Below, piece after piece: positions 18,594 to 30,007 of a stretch of DNA of 43,607 nt (position 1 is its first letter; each line of letters starts with the position of its first letter). Below the pieces are notes generated by a model. It saw only the letters and a program-made list of their open reading frames with translations, was not told where the DNA came from and ran no database searches. The position numbers and the translations under genes are program-made. This stretch comes from an uncultured SAR116 cluster alpha proteobacterium (GTDB taxonomy: Bacteria; Pseudomonadota; Alphaproteobacteria; Puniceispirillales; GCA-002684695), in assembly GCA_902532475.1 (NCBI GenBank), contig CACAIE010000012.1, positions 1 to 43,607 of the forward strand, in the 5' to 3' direction.

Positions 18594-20086
18594 GCAAAAC
18601 AAATTAGAATTACAAACAATAATGATAGAATAATAAAAGTCTTAGGTGATCTATTTTTATTTAATGTACCTTGGGTTTCGTAAAAAGTATCAATTTTATT
18701 TAAAATTTCAGGCAACTTTTTTCCAGCAAATTTAATATCACTTATAATTTCATCCAATTGTTTCGCTTTAATTTCTGATGAAGATAGCCATTTAATTACC
18801 ATAGGTTTAGCCATCACCCACATATCAGTTTCTGGGCTCAGTTGTCTTCCAAGTCCTTCTGCCATAACCATTGTTTTTTGAAGAAGCAGAAACTGGGGTT
18901 GTATTGTTAATTTCCATTTACTAGCCAAACCAAATAATTCCCCTAGTAATTTTCCTAAAGATATTTGACCTATCGTCTTATCTAATAAAGGTAATGAAAT
19001 AGATCGTATTTCTTGCGCAAATGATTCAATAGATGCACTAGGAGGCAATATTCCCTTATCAAAATGTAATTGAGAAACTTTTAAGAAATCACGATCTAAA
19101 ATTGCTTTAAGTAACCTTGCTAAAAATATTCTATCTGATACTTTTAATCTTCCCATTATACCAAAATCTACTGGTACTATTACGCTTTCAGATGTTATAA
19201 ACACATTGCCAGGGTGCATATCAGCATGAAAAAAACCGTCACGAAACACTTGAAGAAAAAAAGCTTCCGCTGAATTTTTTGTTATATTATCTATACTATG
19301 GCCACCAGAATTCAAATCTTGTAAATTATTTATTTTTATTCCATCAACCCATGATGTTACTAAAATTCTTTTAGAGCATAAGGGCCAAAAAACTTTAGGT
19401 ACCTTAAACCTGCTATCACTTCTAAAGTTTTCTTCAAGCTCGGAAGCTGCTGCTGCTTCCAATCTTAAATCCATTTCGTCAATAGTAACATTTTCAAAAA
19501 CTTCCACAGCCTTACTTAAGCGCAAGTATGAAATTTGTTTGTCAAGTGAAGTTAGAAATTTTGCACACCATTTAAAAAAGTTTAAGTCTCTATGTATTGC
19601 TCTTTCTATTCCAGGCCTCAAGATTTTAATAGCTACAATTTCATCATTAAATGTTTTACCTTTGTGAACTTGGGATATAGATGCTGCAGCTATAGGTTCT
19701 TCATCAAAAGCCTTGAACAATTCTTTAATGTCTTTTCCAGTTTCAGCTTTAATGGATGTAACAACTTTATTATATGGAAAGGGGTCCATTTGATCATGAA
19801 GTTGGGCTAATTCTGTTGCAAGATCAACCCCAATTATGTCTGGTCTAGTTGCTAAACCTTGCCCTAATTTAACAAATGCTGGGCCTAAAACTTTAAGCAT
19901 ATCAACCAAAGTTGAACCGAAAAACTTGTTGGGAACCTCTTTACCCAAAAAAAAGTTAAGTATATTTAGTGCAAATATTATTTTTGATGGAAGTAAATTA
20001 GATTTTGATAACTTAAAAAGTATACCTTTCCTGCTAAGGATGAAAAGTATATTAAATGCTCTTAAAAAGTGGAAAAGATTAAACAT
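18581..20086 (-). CDS. ubiB: UbiB-family atypical kinase/ATPase for ubiquinone biosynthesis
   Basis: UbiB is a membrane-attached atypical kinase-like protein (ADCK/COQ8 family) needed for ubiquinone synthesis. The family-specific KxGQ motif is KLGQ at 73-76. The alanine-rich loop that replaces the glycine loop is AAAS at 133-136, the probable ATP-binding Lys is K154 (VAIKIL), and the catalytic and metal motifs are HADMHPGN (about 296) and VDFG (about 315). A C-terminal hydrophobic segment (about 482-500) would anchor it in the membrane. At 501 aa it is full length. Only three bases separate it from ubiE upstream, and its stop codon lies inside the 41-bp palindrome before coaBC. Confidence 0.93.
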   Translation of the reverse strand: MFNLFHFLRAFNILFILSRKGILFKLSKSNLLPSKIIFALNILNFFLGKEVPNKFFGSTLVDMLKVLGPAFVKLGQGLATRPDIIGVDLATELAQLHDQMDPFPYNKVVTSIKAETGKDIKELFKAFDEEPIAAASISQVHKGKTFNDEIVAIKILRPGIERAIHRDLNFFKWCAKFLTSLDKQISYLRLSKAVEVFENVTIDEMDLRLEAAAASELEENFRSDSRFKVPKVFWPLCSKRILVTSWVDGIKINNLQDLNSGGHSIDNITKNSAEAFFLQVFRDGFFHADMHPGNVFITSESVIVPVDFGIMGRLKVSDRIFLARLLKAILDRDFLKVSQLHFDKGILPPSASIESFAQEIRSISLPLLDKTIGQISLGKLLGELFGLASKWKLTIQPQFLLLQKTMVMAEGLGRQLSPETDMWVMAKPMVIKWLSSSEIKAKQLDEIISDIKFAGKKLPEILNKIDTFYETQGTLNKNRSPKTFIILSLLFVILICFAILK

Positions 20087-20089
20087 TAA

Positions 20090-20833
20090 TCAAAATTTCC
20101 ACCCAGAGTGAATAGCTACAATTCCTCCAGATAAATTTCTATATCTAACTGAATCAAAACCAGCTGAAGATATGATTGATAAAAGCTCATCTTGATTAGG
20201 AAAACGCTTGATAGACTCAACTAAATAATCATAATGATCTCTATTACCGCTGATTTTCTCACCTAAGAAAGGTATTAGATTTGATGACCAAAATTGATAA
20301 AAACTATCAATAATTTTAAGATTAACTTTTGAGAACTCAAGACACATAAACCTTCCCCCTGGCTTAAGCACTCTATAAACTTCTTTTAAGGCAATAGATT
20401 TATTGGTAATATTCCTAAGACCAAATGAAATAGAAACTAAATCAAAACTATTACAATCGAACGGTAATTTTTCTCCGTTACATACTATACATCTTATTCT
20501 ATTAAAATATTTTTTAAAGCCAGACTTTTTTTTCCCATGAAAAATCATCATTGGATTTATGTCAGCTATAGTTACTATATTCCCACCTCTATCTAAGAAA
20601 TTAATTCCAATATCGCCAGTGCCTCCTGCTAAATCAAGCAAATGATGATTTGGTCTGGGAGCCATCCAATCAAGAAAACTAGCTTTCCAAATGCGATGAA
20701 TTCCAAGACTCATCAAATCATTCATCAAATCATATTTTTCAGAAACTTCTTCAAATATATTTTTTACCAAAAGAGTTTTTTCACTTTTTTTAACATTAAC
20801 ATTGCCAAAGTCAGTTAAATCATCATTAGCCAT
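20090..20833 (-). CDS. ubiE: Demethylmenaquinone/2-methoxy-6-polyprenyl-benzoquinol methyltransferase
   Basis: UbiE is the SAM-dependent C-methyltransferase of ubiquinone (and menaquinone) biosynthesis. The motif I SAM site is LLDLAGGTGDIGINF (about residues 65-79). The family signatures YDLMNDLMSLGIHRIWK (about 34-50) and LVSISFGLRNITNK are clear, as is RVLKPGGRFMCLEFSK. At 247 aa it is complete. First gene of the minus-strand ubiE-ubiB-coaBC-dut-moeB/thiF operon, divergent from mutM across a 93-base AT-rich gap. Confidence 0.95.
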   Translation of the reverse strand: MANDDLTDFGNVNVKKSEKTLLVKNIFEEVSEKYDLMNDLMSLGIHRIWKASFLDWMAPRPNHHLLDLAGGTGDIGINFLDRGGNIVTIADINPMMIFHGKKKSGFKKYFNRIRCIVCNGEKLPFDCNSFDLVSISFGLRNITNKSIALKEVYRVLKPGGRFMCLEFSKVNLKIIDSFYQFWSSNLIPFLGEKISGNRDHYDYLVESIKRFPNQDELLSIISSAGFDSVRYRNLSGGIVAIHSGWKF

Positions 20834-20866
20834 TTAGATAATTTCCTATATAGTGATTTATGAAAA

Positions 20867-20875
20867 TGATATAAT
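20867..20875 (+). promoter_or_regulatory. Extended -10 element of mutM
   Basis: TGATATAAT, an extended -10 box (TGnTATAAT), lies about 50 bases before the mutM ATG in the ubiE-mutM gap. No convincing -35 is visible, as expected for extended -10 promoters. Confidence 0.45.
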
Positions 20876-20926
20876 GATTGTACCATAACCAAACAATATT
20901 ATGATAAATAAAATTTATAAGAAGCG

Positions 20927-21745
20927 ATGCCAGAACTTCCTGAGGTGGAGACTGTAAGAAAAGCACTAGAAAAAGCAGTCATTAATAAAAAAATAATTGA
21001 TATATATCATGGTAATAAAGGGTTAAGATTTCCATTCCCTTATCAATTTAAACAAAGAGTTATAGGAAAAACAATCTTAAAGCCAAGAAGAATAGGAAAG
21101 TATTGCATTCTACCTCTTAATTCGAAACAAAAAATTTTACTTCATCTAGGAATGTCAGGGAAAGTTAGAATATTAGACAAAAAACCTAAGCTTGGTAATC
21201 ATGATCATATGCTTATTAATTTAGAGGATGAAATATATATTTTATTAACTGACCCTAGAAGGTTTGGATTTGTTGATTTAATAGAAGGAAAAGAGAGAAA
21301 CAATAAATTTATAAAAAAATTAGGTCCGGAAGCACTATCAAGTGGTTTTACAGGAAAGTATTTTTATAGTTTAGTGAAAAATAAAGAGCGTAACATAAAA
21401 TCTATTTTACTTGATCAATCAATAGTTGCAGGTTTAGGAAACATTTATGTAAATGAGGTGTTATTTATTACTGGCATTTCTCCAAAACGAAAAGGAAAAA
21501 ATATTTCATTGAGAAAATGTTTTAATTTAGTAAAAAACATTAAAGCTTTATTGTTAAGTGCCATTAAGGAAGGTGGAACTACAATTAAGGATCATTTGCA
21601 GCCAGATGGTAAATTAGGCTACTTTAAAATTAAATTAAGAGTTTATGGAAAAACAAAATCAAAATGTTTTATTTGTGGTTTTTTAATAAAAGAGATTAAA
21701 CAATTAGGGAGAACCAGTTTTTACTGTGGTAAATGTCAAAGTTAA
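20927..21745 (+). CDS. mutM: Formamidopyrimidine-DNA glycosylase (Fpg/MutM)
   Basis: MutM removes 8-oxoguanine and formamidopyrimidines from DNA by N-glycosylase/AP-lyase action. The N-terminus MPELPEVETVRKAL supplies the catalytic P2 and E3 after Met removal. The helix-two-turn-helix region contains LDQSIVAGLGNIYVNE (about residues 165-180), and the C-terminal zinc finger is CFICG with CGKC about 20 residues later. The length, 272 aa, is normal. It is divergent from ubiE and followed by rpsT; the same linkage to ubiE and dnaA is common in Alphaproteobacteria. Confidence 0.95.
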   Translation: MPELPEVETVRKALEKAVINKKIIDIYHGNKGLRFPFPYQFKQRVIGKTILKPRRIGKYCILPLNSKQKILLHLGMSGKVRILDKKPKLGNHDHMLINLEDEIYILLTDPRRFGFVDLIEGKERNNKFIKKLGPEALSSGFTGKYFYSLVKNKERNIKSILLDQSIVAGLGNIYVNEVLFITGISPKRKGKNISLRKCFNLVKNIKALLLSAIKEGGTTIKDHLQPDGKLGYFKIKLRVYGKTKSKCFICGFLIKEIKQLGRTSFYCGKCQS

Positions 21746-21758
21746 AAAACAATTATTC

Positions 21759-21787
21759 TTGACGATAATGCTAAGTAGATATATACC
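21759..21787 (+). promoter_or_regulatory. Predicted rpsT promoter
   Basis: TTGACG (21759-21764) and TATACC (21782-21787) with a 17-base spacer lie about 30 bases before the rpsT ATG. A ribosomal-protein promoter is expected here because mutM ends only 14 bases upstream of the -35 box. Confidence 0.55.
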
Positions 21788-21817
21788 CCGTTAATAATTT
21801 CATTTAGGAAAATATTC

Positions 21818-22081
21818 ATGGCTGATCATAAATCATCGAAAAAACGAATTATTAGAAATAATAAAAGGAAAGAAATTAATATAAACAGAATTAGCAGAAT
21901 TAGAACTTTTGTAAAAAAAGTTGAAAATGAAATAAATTCTCAAGAAAAAGATAAAGCAAACGAGGCTTTCAAACAAGCAATGCCGGAAATACAAAGAGGA
22001 GTTTCAAAGGGATTAATCCACAAAAAAACTGCGGCTAGGAAACTATCGCGATTATCTGGCAGGATTAAATCTATAAAATAA
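21818..22081 (+). CDS. rpsT: 30S ribosomal protein S20
   Basis: S20 (87 aa) is a small basic helical protein that binds the 5' domain and helix 44 of 16S rRNA. The typical start [19 protein letters not shown] and the block [20 protein letters not shown] near the C-terminus identify it. It stands alone between mutM and dnaA with its own near-consensus promoter. The rpsT-dnaA neighbourhood is widespread in Alphaproteobacteria. Confidence 0.96.
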   Translation: MADHKSSKKRIIRNNKRKEININRISRIRTFVKKVENEINSQEKDKANEAFKQAMPEIQRGVSKGLIHKKTAARKLSRLSGRIKSIK

Positions 22082-22453
22082 GTTTTACTCGATTCGATAG
22101 ACTTTTTATTCAATAAACTTAAATGTAAATCTTAAAAAGAAATTAAGATAAATTTAGAAAAAATTATTTTTTATATATAAATCAATAAGATTTGAAACAT
22201 TCTTTAAATTTTAATACTTAAAAGGTAAATAAGCTTAAAAAAAAAGATTAAATAAACAATTCTAAGAAGAATCAATGAACACAGACTTGTCAATAAAATT
22301 AAGTTCAAAAAAATTAAAAAAATTGCTTAGAAAATTGGAAAAAAGTAATATTAATTTCCTATAATGTTTTAAACTTCAAAACATTACTTTTCTTTTAGAA
22401 AAAATAAAAGACACTTTAGTAGTAAGTGGAAAGTTAAATATGGGAAATCTTTA
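22082..22453. other. rpsT-dnaA intergenic region
   Basis: This 372-base gap is extremely AT-rich and holds no credible ORF. I looked for DnaA boxes (TTATCCACA and close variants, both strands) and saw none, so an origin of replication here is not supported. The right part contains a TATAAT and an inverted repeat that probably belong to the dnaA promoter. The rest shows only A/T runs. Confidence 0.6.
22360..22386 (+). promoter_or_regulatory. dnaA promoter -10 box overlapped by an inverted repeat
   Basis: TATAAT (22360-22365) runs into a perfect inverted repeat, TAATGTTTT (22362-22370) and AAAACATTA (22378-22386) with a 7-base centre, placed where transcription would start. TTGGAA (22335-22340) is a possible -35 at a wide 19-base spacing. 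The position suggests an operator for control of dnaA; a weak terminator for readthrough from rpsT is the alternative. Confidence 0.45.
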
Positions 22454-23869
22454 ATGAAAAAACATAATAAAAATGAAAAAGAAGCAAATAATTTAGAGAT
22501 ATGGACCAAAGTTAAAAATAGACTAAGAAAAGAGTTGGGAGAAACATTATATCGAAGTTGGTTAAAACCCCTAAAACTTAAAAAAATTAATAATAACTCC
22601 ATTATATTTTCAGCTGAAACATCATTAATCCGTGATAGAGTTGAGAGACAGTATTCCGAAAGATTAATCTCTATATGGGCATCAGAAAAACCTGGCATAA
22701 AAAAAATCGAGGTTTTTTTAGATGACAATAAAAACTTAAAAAAAAATAATATAAATAAATCATCTCAAAACCCACTTGAAGCAAATCAAGTCTATTATAA
22801 GAACCCCGAAATCTCTTCTTTAAGACCTTCAAAAGAAGATGATATTTTAATGTCTTTATTAGACAAAAAACTTACATTTGAAAATTTTGTAGTAGGTAGT
22901 CCAAATGAACTTGCTTTTGCCGCTGCTAAAAGGGTAGCTGAAGCTGAATTTGTCCCTTTCAATCCTCTTTTCCTTTATGGAGGAGTTGGTTTAGGAAAAA
23001 CGCATTTAATGAATGCTATAGCATGGGTAATCAAAAATAAAAACCCAAATAGAAAAGTAGTTTATATGTCTGCTGAGAAGTTTATGTATCAGTTTATTAA
23101 AGCTTTGAGATCCAAAGATGTAATGAACTTCAAACAAGAATTTAGATCTGTTGACGTGCTCATGATTGATGACGTGCAATTTATTAGTGGCAAAGAACAT
23201 ACACAAGATGAATTCTTTCATACTTTTAACGCATTGGTTGATAGAGGTTGTCAGATTGTACTTTCTGCTGATAAATCACCAAATGATTTAGAAGGCATGG
23301 AAGAACGGCTTAAGTCAAGACTAGGATGGGGGCTTGTCACTGACATACAGCCAACCACATATGAACTCAGACTTGGAATTCTTCAGTCTAGAGCAGAAAT
23401 TGCATGTATTAATTTTCCAAAAGAAGTATTGGAATTTATAGCTCAAAAAATAAAGTCTAATGTTAGAGAATTAGAGGGTGCACTTAATAGAATAATTGCT
23501 CACACAACATTAGTGGGGAAAGAAATTACACTTGAAAGCACAATAGATGTTTTGGCTGACATCCTAAGAGCTAATAATAAATTAATAACGATAGAAGACA
23601 TTCAGAAAAAAGTATCAGAACATTTTTCAATTAAAATGTCTGATATGTTCTCTGCGAGAAGATCAAAATCTGTTGTTATACCTAGGCAGGTAGCCATGTA
23701 CCTATCAAAGGAACTAACCAATCTTTCTTATCCAGAAATAGGCAGAAATTTTGGGGGCAAGGACCATACAACAATTATTCATGCATCAAAAAAAATAGAT
23801 AAACTTTTAAATGAAAGTAATTCTATTTCCGAAGATATCAGACTACTTAAATCTATTTTGTCATATTAA
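22454..23869 (+). CDS. dnaA: Chromosomal replication initiator protein DnaA
   Basis: DnaA is the AAA+ ATPase that melts the chromosomal origin. Domain I covers about 1-80 (EIWTKVKNRLRKELGE, SWLKPLKL), and a short variable linker follows. The AAA+ core has Walker A GGVGLGKTH (176-184), Walker B VLMIDDVQF and the sensor region ERLKSRLGWGL. The domain IV DNA-binding signature is GGKDHTTIIHASKKI near residue 435. At 471 aa it is complete. The ATG has little Shine-Dalgarno sequence in front. It heads the classical dnaA-dnaN-recF-gyrB cluster. Confidence 0.97.
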   Translation: MKKHNKNEKEANNLEIWTKVKNRLRKELGETLYRSWLKPLKLKKINNNSIIFSAETSLIRDRVERQYSERLISIWASEKPGIKKIEVFLDDNKNLKKNNINKSSQNPLEANQVYYKNPEISSLRPSKEDDILMSLLDKKLTFENFVVGSPNELAFAAAKRVAEAEFVPFNPLFLYGGVGLGKTHLMNAIAWVIKNKNPNRKVVYMSAEKFMYQFIKALRSKDVMNFKQEFRSVDVLMIDDVQFISGKEHTQDEFFHTFNALVDRGCQIVLSADKSPNDLEGMEERLKSRLGWGLVTDIQPTTYELRLGILQSRAEIACINFPKEVLEFIAQKIKSNVRELEGALNRIIAHTTLVGKEITLESTIDVLADILRANNKLITIEDIQKKVSEHFSIKMSDMFSARRSKSVVIPRQVAMYLSKELTNLSYPEIGRNFGGKDHTTIIHASKKIDKLLNESNSISEDIRLLKSILSY

Positions 23870-23886
23870 ATATTATCTATAAAAAC

Positions 23887-23916
23887 ATTTTCATAAAAAA
23901 ATAAATTTGCTATAAT
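23887..23916 (+). promoter_or_regulatory. Predicted dnaN promoter
   Basis: TTTTCA (23887-23892) and the extended -10 TGCTATAAT (23908-23916) lie in the 82-base dnaA-dnaN gap, about 35 bases before the dnaN ATG. Confidence 0.5.
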
Positions 23917-23951
23917 TAAAATATGTTCATCATACTTTAAAAGATTTTTAA

Positions 23952-25058
23952 ATGAAAATTATAATAGATAAATCAAGTTTATTGAAGCCATTGAATCACA
24001 TTCAGAGTGTTGTTGAAAGAAAAAATACTATACCAATCCTTTCCAATGTAATTATTAGCGCCAATGATGATAAACTTTCATTATCCGCTACGGATATGGA
24101 TATTGACATTCTGGAGAATATTAATTGTAATGTAATTAATTCTGGCTCAGTAACAGTTACAGCACATATTTTATATGATATAGTAAGGAAATTAAATGAT
24201 GGTTCAGAAGTAGAAATTGAATATAATGATGGTACAGCTAGTTTAACATCAAATAAGTCAAAATTTCAATTACCAGTCTTGCCAGTTGAAGATTACCCCA
24301 CTCTTTCAAAAGGGGAATTTCCAATAAGCTTTAAATTGACAGTGGGTGAATTAAGTAGATTGATTGACAAAACAAAATTTGCTATTTCAATGGAAGAGAC
24401 AAGATATTACTTAAACGGTATATTTGTTCACAAACATGAAAAAAACCTTGTGGCTGTTGCGACCGATGGCCATCGACTGGCTAGAACTTCAATTCCATTA
24501 CCATCAGGTGGAGAAATAATCAAAGGTGCAATAATACCTCGGAAAGCAATATTTGAAATTAGGAAACTAATTGAAGATTATGCAGAAGTTTCTGAGTTAT
24601 CGGTAAGTCTTTCAGAGTCAAGAATAAAAATATTTGTTGGAGAAACAACCATTACTAGTAAACTTATAGATGGTAACTTTCCTGACTATGAAAAAGTTAT
24701 TCCTGTAGATAATTCAAACGTATTAATTTTAGGTTGTCAGTCACTATCTGAATCTGTGGATCGTGTATCTACAATATTTTCTGATAAATCTAAATCAGTG
24801 AGATTGAGCTTATCTCCAAACAAATTAACTTTGGAGGCTAATAGTCCTGATACTGGTTCAGCTTCAGAAGAGATAGAATTAAACTATTCCAGTGATGAAA
24901 TCGGCATAGGTTTTAATGCAAGGTATTTACTTGATATAACTTCACAAATTGGTACAGGAAATATCAAAATAGCTTTGAAAGATTCTGGCTCCCCTGCCCT
25001 TATAAGTGTTCCCGAAGATCCCGAATCTCTTTTTGTTTTGATGCCTATGAGAGTTTAA
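23952..25058 (+). CDS. dnaN: DNA polymerase III sliding clamp (beta subunit)
   Basis: The beta clamp encircles DNA and tethers polymerase III. The 368-aa sequence has the three-domain clamp layout, with family blocks IPILSNVIISA near residue 28, ATDGHRLART near 173 and the C-terminal FVLMPMRV, which matches the conserved VxMPMRV end that lines the protein-binding cleft. It is preceded by its own predicted promoter and followed after 17 bases by recF, as in the standard cluster. Confidence 0.97.
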   Translation: MKIIIDKSSLLKPLNHIQSVVERKNTIPILSNVIISANDDKLSLSATDMDIDILENINCNVINSGSVTVTAHILYDIVRKLNDGSEVEIEYNDGTASLTSNKSKFQLPVLPVEDYPTLSKGEFPISFKLTVGELSRLIDKTKFAISMEETRYYLNGIFVHKHEKNLVAVATDGHRLARTSIPLPSGGEIIKGAIIPRKAIFEIRKLIEDYAEVSELSVSLSESRIKIFVGETTITSKLIDGNFPDYEKVIPVDNSNVLILGCQSLSESVDRVSTIFSDKSKSVRLSLSPNKLTLEANSPDTGSASEEIELNYSSDEIGIGFNARYLLDITSQIGTGNIKIALKDSGSPALISVPEDPESLFVLMPMRV

Positions 25059-25075
25059 AAGGTTAAATAGAAAAT

Positions 25076-26272
25076 TTGTTTAAATCAAGTAATTTAAATT
25101 CATTAAATAATGATAATGCGTCGAAAACAAAACACTTCATTAGTAGAATTAAAATCCAAAACTTTAGAAGTTATAAAGATATAGATTTAAATATAGCTAA
25201 TGACCATGTAATTTTATATGGCCCGAATGGATCTGGCAAAACTAATTTATTAGAAGCCATATCTTTGCTTGCCCCTGGGAGAGGCTTGCGATCTTCAAAA
25301 AAGGAATTCTTTCCATGCAGATTCACCCCATCTGAACCGTATCATGAAGAATGGGCAATTCATTTTACAATCAACAAAGGGCAAAAACAAAAAGAAATTT
25401 CAACTGGCATTAAAGCTAAAAATAATAATTCAGGTTCATCTAGACTTTATAAGATTGATGGGAATTTATCAAAGCAAAATGAAGTTTTAAGTTTTGTTTC
25501 TATAAACTGGTTAACTCCACAAATGAATAATATAATATTTGGCCCTGAGAGTTTGAGACGAAGTTTTTTTGACAGAATGATTGCAAGTTTAGACCCGTCC
25601 CATTTAGGTAGATTAAAAAAATTAGAGAAACTGTATCGAGAAAGGGCACAATTAATAGAACGGAATGTTAAAGATGAAAGTTGGTTTTCAGTAATAGAAA
25701 GAGAAATTTCGCAAATTAGTGTTGCAGTTATTGTTGCTCGACAAAGCCTTGCTTCAAAATTAGATGGGATAATGGCTAATCCGAAAAATTCATTTTTCCC
25801 AGCTGTTAGAATTTTATGGATTGGAAAAATTGAAGAATGGTTAAATAGAAATCCAGCTTTATATGCCGAAGATATGATGGTTGATTATTTGAAGAAGGTA
25901 CGTCATGAGAAAAATTTAAATTCATGTGGACCATCACATTCGGTACTTAGAATATGGCACGTTAGCTCAGGAATGACTTCGGAATATTGTTCAACAGGCC
26001 AACAGAAGAATATTTTGGTATCCATTGTATTAGCTTATTCAAAACTTATTTCTGCCTACAAAAATATTTTTCCAATTTTGTTGTTAGACGAAGTTAGTGC
26101 ACACTTGGACAGCAAACACTTTCAAGCACTTTTTGATGAAGCTTTAAATTATTCCAGTCAGATTTGGATGACGGGCACTGATAAAAACATTTTTAAAAAG
26201 TTAGATTATTCAGGTAAACTACAATATTTTGTGATTAATGACAGTATTATTACACAACCAGTTGATTTGTGA
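25076..26272 (+). CDS. recF: DNA replication and repair protein RecF
   Basis: RecF is an SMC-like ATPase that helps RecOR load RecA at gaps. Walker A is ILYGPNGSGKTNLLEA (about residues 46-61), preceded by the RIKIQNFRSYKDIDL start of the fold. The ABC-type signature is STGQQKN (about 306) and Walker B is ILLLDEVSAHLD (about 334). At 398 aa it is slightly longer than usual at the N-terminus. The start is a TTG at 25076, with AAAAGG about 12 bases upstream; the first 20 residues before KTKHFISRIK are not conserved, so the true start could be later. Confidence 0.93.
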   Translation: MFKSSNLNSLNNDNASKTKHFISRIKIQNFRSYKDIDLNIANDHVILYGPNGSGKTNLLEAISLLAPGRGLRSSKKEFFPCRFTPSEPYHEEWAIHFTINKGQKQKEISTGIKAKNNNSGSSRLYKIDGNLSKQNEVLSFVSINWLTPQMNNIIFGPESLRRSFFDRMIASLDPSHLGRLKKLEKLYRERAQLIERNVKDESWFSVIEREISQISVAVIVARQSLASKLDGIMANPKNSFFPAVRILWIGKIEEWLNRNPALYAEDMMVDYLKKVRHEKNLNSCGPSHSVLRIWHVSSGMTSEYCSTGQQKNILVSIVLAYSKLISAYKNIFPILLLDEVSAHLDSKHFQALFDEALNYSSQIWMTGTDKNIFKKLDYSGKLQYFVINDSIITQPVDL

Positions 26273-26278
26273 TATAAT
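26270..26278 (+). promoter_or_regulatory. Extended -10 element of gyrB
   Basis: TGATATAAT overlaps the end of recF, 27 bases before the gyrB ATG. It has the same 9 bases as the mutM element. The -35 region is weak. Confidence 0.45.
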
Positions 26279-26290
26279 GACATAAACTAA

Positions 26291-28741
<2,451 letters not shown>

Positions 28742-28753
28742 CCTTTTAAAAAT

Positions 28754-29974
28754 ATGAAATACAAAAGAAGTTTATTTCTTTATAGCCTACCATCAATTCC
28801 CCTTACTGCTGCACAAATGGTTGTTTATATAATTATTCCCTCCATTTATTCGGTAATGCCATCAGTTGGTATAACTGTTACGGGCTTTGCAATTATGTTT
28901 TCTCGATTTACAGATATGGTCACAGACCCAGTCTTAGGGACATACTTAGATAAATTAGTTCCAAAGATAGGTTGGAAAGTATGGCTTATTTTTGGTCTTC
29001 CTCTAATTTCATTTGGAATATATATTTTGCTCAATCCAATACAAGAATTTGAAATAGTCACTTTGTTTATTGGGTTAATAGCTGTAACTTTAGGGTGGAC
29101 CTTATATTCTATCCCTTGGTGGGGCATTGGAATTGCAATATCTAAAAATTCAATAAAAAGATTTCAAATAATTTCAGCAAGAGAAATCCTTGCTATTCCT
29201 GGAGTAATTTTTGGGTTAATTATAGCTTATCTATCAGAAATTTCTGGTGAAATGTTTTTAATATTATCTTTATTATTTATCTCACCGCTTTTAATTAAAA
29301 CAATTCCAAAACCTGAAAAAGAAAATAAATATAGTGGTGGTTATTTTTATAATATTAGTTTCCTTTTAAAAACAAATCACAATTTTAAAAGATTATGCAT
29401 AGCTTATTTTTTCATTGGCCTATCTAATGGCTTAACCTCTGTATTATTCATCTTATTCGTTAATTTTATAATAGGTGGTAGTCCATATTTCTATTTGTTA
29501 ATATATTTTATGTCTGCTTTTATAGGCCTCCCAGTTATTTATTTATTAGTTAGCAAAATTAATAAAAATAAAGTATGGACTTTATTTATGTTGTTGGCAT
29601 GTATTAGTTTTATGCCAGTCTCTTTATTAAATCATGGAGATACAAATCTTTTTCTTCTAATATGTATTATTTCAGGATTTTGCCTTGGTGCTGATTTAAC
29701 GATCCCAGCTGCTATTCAAGCTGAAATTATTTACCAGGCAGAAAAAGACGAAAATAAAATTTTGGTAGGTAAAATTTATTCAGTATGGTCGCTAATTCAA
29801 AAACTATCTTTAGCTATTTCTGCAGGTATTAGCTTACCCTTACTTGGGTATTTTGGATTTAATCCTTCAGAAATAAAACCGTTTATTTACCCACTTTCAA
29901 TTGCATATGGAGTTTTTCCAATAATATTAAGATTGCCAGCAATTTTTGCATCAATTTATATTAATGTAGATTAA
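28754..29974 (+). CDS. MFS transporter, MelB/GPH-like
   Basis: A 406-aa integral membrane protein with about 12 hydrophobic segments. The motif RFTDMVTDPVLGTYLDK (about residues 52-68) is the D-x3-DP-x2-G pattern of the glycoside-pentoside-hexuronide:cation symporter branch (MelB-like) of the major facilitator superfamily, and TLGWTLYSIPWWGIG fits the same branch. The substrate is not predictable: similar sequences are annotated for sugars and unknown solutes. The gene starts 12 bases after gyrB without a clear Shine-Dalgarno and is followed by another MFS gene at 33 bases. Confidence 0.75.
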   Translation: MKYKRSLFLYSLPSIPLTAAQMVVYIIIPSIYSVMPSVGITVTGFAIMFSRFTDMVTDPVLGTYLDKLVPKIGWKVWLIFGLPLISFGIYILLNPIQEFEIVTLFIGLIAVTLGWTLYSIPWWGIGIAISKNSIKRFQIISAREILAIPGVIFGLIIAYLSEISGEMFLILSLLFISPLLIKTIPKPEKENKYSGGYFYNISFLLKTNHNFKRLCIAYFFIGLSNGLTSVLFILFVNFIIGGSPYFYLLIYFMSAFIGLPVIYLLVSKINKNKVWTLFMLLACISFMPVSLLNHGDTNLFLLICIISGFCLGADLTIPAAIQAEIIYQAEKDENKILVGKIYSVWSLIQKLSLAISAGISLPLLGYFGFNPSEIKPFIYPLSIAYGVFPIILRLPAIFASIYINVD

Positions 29975-30007
29975 TGATAAAGAATTAATTAAATCTATAT
30001 ATTATTT

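Noticed and set aside
22082-22453. Possible oriC upstream of dnaA
   Set aside because: AT-richness and gene context fit, but no DnaA boxes or GATC-type motif clusters were seen on either strand.
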